DNA of 64,000 bases from Pelobates cultripes (lineage: Eukaryota > Chordata > Amphibia > Anura > Pelobatidae), in NCBI GenBank assembly GCA_933207985.1, contig OW240916.1:270711275-270775274 (forward strand), in the 5' to 3' direction. The notes beneath the pieces are model-generated. The model worked only from the letters and a program-made list of their open reading frames with translations. It was not told where the DNA came from and did no database searches. Made by a program: the position numbers and the translations under genes. Below, one piece after another: positions 59,401 through 64,000 of this stretch. The first letter of the stretch is position 1, and each line of letters starts with the position of its first letter.

Positions 59401-62400
59401 GCTGGTTTGAGGATGGTTGCCCACGTGTGTATCTTTGTAGCTACATTAGCGTACATTAAACATCCTTACCATCAGCTGATTCTGTAACTGTTTCACTTGG
59501 TGCTGCAGTGTTTCGAGCTGTTGGCTCTGCCTTTTGGGAGTGCTTGTTGAGAATGAAAGTTGGGAAAGGCTATTCAGAGCTTCCTTTAACTTGCTCACTT
59601 CCTTGGATAAATCATTTATCTACAATTACACAATGGAATGGAATACATTAGTGAAATTATTGAGGAGAATGTGTCCTGTAAAAGCACAGCAAAATGTATA
59701 TTTCCCTCTTTAAAGATATCAAAAGCATCATGGTGTCTTACATGATACACAATAATGAAAATCCAACGGTGCTTTGCTGTTTTACAATATTTATTATTGG
59801 TTATACCTATAAAATTAATATGGCACTAAAAACATAGTAGTATTTTAGAAGTCAATCAGCTCCAATAATTTGAAATGATCAAGTACCTTTCACCTTCTTT
59901 GGAACAACCAGTCTAACTGTGCTGGCCCAACCCCTGCAACCAATTATTAACCAGTACCCAGGGAGATGTTCCAGCAGATAAGAACCAAGTAGCCCTCCTA
60001 TTAAAGGATTACTCCAAATACCATGACCATGTCAGTGATTTGAAATGGTCAAGGTGTATGTATGTGCAGAGTTTTGTTATGAAATGCTGCACATAGGATT
60101 TAAACCCCGTGACTGCCAGAGATGTATTTCCAGCAGAGTCATTGGAGTGTTTCATTGCACAGAATGTAAGCCATTGGATAAGAGCGGCCAGCTGACAATG
60201 TCAGCCAGTGAATGACAGTCTTGGCCTCCAGCATCCACAGAGTGTCCCCAGGGAGCCTCAGAATCCAGTGGGGACCCAGGTCAAGAGGCAAACCATTGCT
60301 CTACAGTTTTTCTCATTACCGGGAAACCGGGCAAGGAAACCTCTGGCGTCATGAACACTACACCAGACTATAGTGGTTGATTATTGGAGTAACAATTCTA
60401 CTTGAAATTTCTTCCACATTTTCAGTCACTCACTTCAAATAGCACATTTATTAAAATTAGGATCAGAAAGATCCTAACAAGAAATGATAAGGAGAACTGC
60501 ACATTTTCTAAGAATCAATAATTTTACTGTAAGTGCTTCATGTAACCTAAGTGCAATTTGTATCAGCTTTTCTGAGCACTCTGAGGTAGGAATAAAATAG
60601 ATTTATAAGCTTGCATTATTAGTATACATGACTCAGTATTAGCTTTGTCTCCAAGTATGTTCATTCATGGAATTTTACATAATATATTGCCATTGAGGGA
60701 ACTTGCTAACTTGAAGGTTACCAGTGGTGTTCAGTAAGAAAAGCAACAATAAAGTGTGGCCCCATATTTATTGATTCTAATCGTTATATGAAGATATAAA
60801 GACTGTCACAATAGGCCTAGTTTTGCAGGAGGTTTATGCATGCCCTCTATTATAAAATAATGAAATATTGTTAATGTAATCACACCTGGCATTTATCACA
60901 ATTTCTCACTGAGTGGAATGATCATGAACATTCTATGTAGTCAGCTGCATGAATCTTCATCTTGTTTCTTACATCAATTTATGCAACACGTGGCATCCAG
61001 GCTCCTCACTCACCAATAATCCTTACCAACTAATCCTCACCATCTATTAACTGCTCCACTTTCTGGAGCCCTACTTTAAAAAATAACTTTGAAATCCTGA
61101 TTATAACAACATCTTTCAACGATGTTTTTGTTTACAGCAGCGCCAGCAAATTAAATGGCACGCATGCTCTGTATTTGTTGGCGACTTAAATGGAATACCA
61201 GAGGACAAAAGAGGGACAGGGTTGGGAGAAGCGGTTTGTTTTTGTATATGGGAAGGCTGCTTGTTGATTTCTATATATTTGGAGGCCATTAGCATTGATA
61301 AAGGGCAATCGCCCGAAACGTTTGCAACTTATATTTTGTCCTTCTAATAAATATGGTAGCACACTTTAGGTGTGCACTTTAAATACCAATTGCGCATTAC
61401 TCCATTTTTTTTCTTGTTTGAGGCTACTTGTGGTTTTGTGTCTGTGGTGTAGACTACCTGTGGCATGTAAAGGGAGCCTGCTTGCGGGGGTTATCTGTTT
61501 GTGGGAATGACGCTTGTGGGGTGAAAACTGCTTGTTCTTTTGCACCTCCGAATGTATGACATACTATATTATAATAATTTACCCCTGCCTTTTTATTCTG
61601 TTGCATATATCATTAGAGATTATACCAAGGTGCTACTCTTAACTTTCTTCTTTCACTACCGCATGTTGGGGAGTCTGTTTATGGGATTTAGCATCTCTGG
61701 ATACAGAGGTTTGCAGTGTAGTGCATGTTAAGATAAGGGCTGTAGTGTATGTTTGGGGTACGGGTTGTAGCGTGTCTGTTTAAGTGGAGGGGTAGGATTT
61801 GTAGGCTGTATGTGGTAGGATAGGCGACTTTAATGTGTATGTATGGGGCATGGGGGCTGTAGTGTGTTTTGGTGGGATGTGGGCTGTAGCGTGTGTATGT
61901 ATATGGTTTGTAATGGCTGTAGTATATGGAGGATAAACTGTTAAGCTTGGGGAGGTAGAGTATGGCACAAAAAAAAAAAGCTTATTCTATTCCTCATTCC
62001 TTCTGACTATTTCTGGCAACACTGATTAACTTTCTGTAGTTTTGCACTTGGTCTACAACCACAGGAGATGCAGACCATAAGCATATACTTGCTCCTGCCT
62101 CTCCCCAGCATAATACAGGGCAGGCCATTGAGTAAGATCTTTGAGTTCCCCACTGCCCACAGCTCCCCCTCTGGTCTGTACTCAAATAATACTGGCCCTG
62201 CACGGGCCAGAGATCCTTTTATCTCCCTTGTCAGGACCGGCCCTTGGCCATTACAGCCCAATAGGCATTTGCTGGGTTTGCCAGATGGTCAGTCAGGGCC
62301 TGCCCCCCATACATTCCTTATGTTACATATCAACCAGTTTCGCACTTCATAACTACAGAGCCCAGTACTCATTCTGGAACACAATCTTGATTATAAAGCA

Positions 62401-64000
62401 TTTAATCCCTTCTATCACTCCATTAGATTTCTACTTTAATTTAGAACTCTGATTACAAAACGGTTATACATTATAAAGAAATGGGGTTCTAACACATTAA
62501 ATGCTTAATCGTTCTATTCCTCTATGCATATTTCTCCTTCTGAGAAACAAACAACTTAAATATTCTATTGCCATACTCTTCTGCCCCTACATATAATGCA
62601 GTTTTAAAAGCTGATTGTGTAACTTTATATTACCTTTTTATCTTTATCCTCTTCCAATTTTGAAGTATTTTCAGAATATATCTTCATTTCGTTGAGATCC
62701 TCCTGAACTTTGTTATATTTGACACGAAGCTTGTTAAAATCTTGTTCCTTCAATTTAAGTTGTGATTGCAAAGCTTCCTTTTCCCCTTTTAACTGCGTAA
62801 GTTCCCTCTTAACCTGTCCATTGTCCGTCGATAACTTTTCTTTTTCTTTCATCAGGTCCCCTAGTTCCAAAGACAAGGAGCTTATTTCTTCTTCCAGTGA
62901 TACTTGCTGGCCTTCAAAGATTTTCTGAGTGGCCAGAGATTCCTGAAGACTAGAAGTTTGCTTTAACAAATCTTCTTGTAAACTCTTTAGTCTTGTTTCC
63001 TGGACAGCAAGTTGGTCTTTCAAATCACTCTTTTCCACTTCTAGATCATTAATAGTATTTTTTAAAGCTTCAATAACCTTCACATGCTCCAAAACCACTG
63101 GTGTGTTTTCCTTTTCTTTCTCCTTTTCGAGTTTCAGCTCATCAAGTTCTTCCAGTGTCCGTGTGTGCTCCAATACAAGATCAGCTAAATCCTTCTCTAC
63201 TTTGTCTTTGCATTCCTTAATTTCTTGCACAGCTTTAACATGCTCATCTTTATTAATTACATCTATAGAATTTTTGTGGGGAGATTGCCTTGTCTTACCA
63301 ATTTCTATTTGAGCTTCATTGTAAAGCAAAGACAATTCACTTACTTGTTTGTTTAAATCTTCTACTGTCCTAGCCAAGTCTTCCTTAACTTGTTTCTCCT
63401 CTTCATTTCCTGAATTCTGACTTTCTAATTCTTTCTGCAATTTCTTGATTTCCTCTAGTTTATCTTGATACATGCCACTTAACTCATCCTTCTCTTGGTT
63501 AATCTTTTCAATAATAGCACCATATGACTTCTCCATTTCCTTTTTTCCTTCAGCAGACAACATGTCGACCATGCTTTGGGTCATTGCATCAAGTTGACAT
63601 TGTAAGTCTTTCATCACCTCTTCTTTACTTTGGCTTTCTGCTAGCAAAACTTTATATTCTTTCTGTAATGCCTCAAACTTTTCCACTACCGACATTTCCT
63701 TATCATCTGCTGCTTCATTAACTATTTTTCCTTCAGACTCCACTTGACCTACACTAGCATCGTCTTCCATAACACCTACTTGTTCATTTTCTGTTCTTTG
63801 AGACTGCTCCTCTGTTACTAAAGCTTCTTCTAAAACCTCAGAACTGCTAGAGTGCCGAAAACCGGAAGACACGGAATTAATTTGCTCCTCCATCTTCTTC
63901 CTTTCTTCTTCAGATTCATTTAATTTTATTTGCATATCCTCTACAACTTTTTCAAGTTGCTTCACTTTAAGTTCTCTACTAGCTATTTCAGGTTGAGATT
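53449..64000 (-). CDS. rai14: RAI14 (ankycorbin), C-terminal coiled-coil part, four exons, partial
   Basis: RAI14 is an actin-associated protein with N-terminal ankyrin repeats and a long coiled coil; it acts at the cortical cytoskeleton and curved membranes. Only its C-terminal part is here. Exons on the minus strand: from beyond the edge to 62634 (open to 64000, about 455 codons), 59619-59470 (50 codons), 55794-55729 (22 codons) and 53526-53449 (25 codons plus stop). All are in phase 0 with GT-AG junctions. The large exon is nearly pure heptad coiled coil rich in E, K, L and Q. The downstream exons read [46 protein letters not shown] and [19 protein letters not shown], which match the conserved RAI14 C terminus. 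About 552 residues are visible of an expected 980 or so. The ankyrin exons and start lie to the right of the window. Coiled-coil content alone would be ambiguous; the C-terminal exons settle the name. Confidence 0.94.
54500..55398. mobile_element. Solo LTR, 899 bp
   Basis: Termini TGTCA...TGACA are inverted (TG...CA rule) and the element is flanked by a perfect 5-bp duplication gccag at 54495-54499 and 55399-55403. There is no internal coding region and no second LTR, so this is a recombined single LTR of an LTR retrotransposon or old retrovirus-like element. It sits in a rai14 intron. Confidence 0.85.
54688..54779. repeat. 23-bp tandem repeat, four copies
   Basis: Four head-to-tail copies of atgaagtcgatgctctgata-aag; only the first differs, by one base (ttg for atg). 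It lies inside the solo LTR. Confidence 0.97.
56270..56771. mobile_element. Repeat-derived segment next to a TTAA element
   Basis: The sequence around cttacctgaaatcgcttcc, cattgactgacagctgggag and acaatgtatagatagaatc has the style of the frog TTAA-element families. The 125-codon frame over 56315-56692 shows no recognised protein. Ends are uncertain. Confidence 0.4.
56772..57352. mobile_element. TTAA-flanked MITE, 581 bp
   Basis: TTAA at 56772-56775 and 57349-57352; ends AAAGGGACACTATAGTCACC and inverted GACCCTATAATGTTCCTTT. The interior has a palindrome gatgcattgattcaatacatc at about 57021-57041. It is related to the nested elements at 8954-9413. In a rai14 intron. Confidence 0.82.
58025..58495 (+). 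mobile_element. Three-hairpin TTAA MITE, copy D
   Basis: TTAA at 58025-58028 and 58492-58495, with the same order of hairpins as copy A: ggcacccagaccacttcagc at the left, ataggaaagcattgagaatg central and ccaggaaaacaagtttgttt at the right. In a rai14 intron. Confidence 0.86.
60001..60393. mobile_element. Decayed TTAA-type element
   Basis: Starts ttaaaggattactccaaata and ends near ctatagtggttgattattggagtaac; inverted ends are recognisable but the right TTAA is lost. In a rai14 intron. Confidence 0.55.
61130..61400 (+). repeat. Interspersed repeat with gggcaatcgcccgaaacgtt motif
   Basis: A perfect short hairpin GGGC-AATC-GCCC followed by GAAACGTTTGC and then ttctaataaatatggtagca. Such tails are common in amphibian retroelements as I recall; class is unresolved. 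Confidence 0.5.
61730..61945. repeat. Degenerate gggctgtagtgtgtatgt repeat
   Basis: Six or so loose copies of a T/G-rich phrase containing ggctgtagtgtgt, spaced roughly 30-45 bases. Confidence 0.6.

Noticed and set aside
62710..63721. Serine-rich plus-strand frames opposite the large rai14 exon
   Set aside because: They are reverse-strand reads of Glu/Lys-rich coiled-coil codons.

Overview
The window is nuclear DNA from a vertebrate, most likely a frog. Genes are split by many introns with standard splice sites, and the encoded proteins are close to their human counterparts. The introns and spacers are AT-rich and crowded with small DNA transposons, including several TTAA-flanked families that begin AAAGGACCACT or AAAGGGACACT. 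The frog assignment is an inference from repeat style; no species marker was read.

Four genes are supported. rad1 (+ strand, five coding exons, 3164-11244) encodes a subunit of the 9-1-1 DNA-damage clamp. brix1 (+ strand, ten exons, 17458-25447) encodes a nucleolar factor for the large ribosomal subunit. ttc23l (- strand, ten coding exons, 30493-43909) encodes a TPR-helix protein. rai14 (- strand, last four exons, 53449 to the right edge) encodes the coiled-coil C-terminal half of ankycorbin. This is the human 5p13 neighbourhood (RAI14-TTC23L-RAD1-BRIX1), but here rad1 and brix1 point the same way, whereas in human they are head to head.

Layout: 1-2690 is a 33-bp minisatellite; 3.1-11.9 kb is rad1; 11.9-17.3 kb is a spacer with a GC-rich block and repeat relics; 17.3-26 kb is brix1 with a compact promoter; 26-30.5 kb is a convergent spacer; 30.5-45 kb is ttc23l, with an X-box promoter at about 44.97 kb; 45-50.6 kb is a spacer with nested transposons, a retroposed fragment with target duplication and a long TA tract; 50.6-64 kb is rai14 with a long 3' UTR and a solo LTR.

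The most notable signals are: two decayed type I hammerhead ribozyme folds in copies of one interspersed repeat (29432-29499 +, 35619-35686 -); an AT-AC (U12-type) intron in ttc23l; a near-perfect RFX X-box at the ttc23l promoter; three CTCF-like motifs, one carried by a hAT-like element; several transposon insertions with exact target duplications, some nested; and block-wise variant order in the minisatellite. The genes share no pathway; they are housekeeping or cytoskeletal neighbours kept together by synteny.
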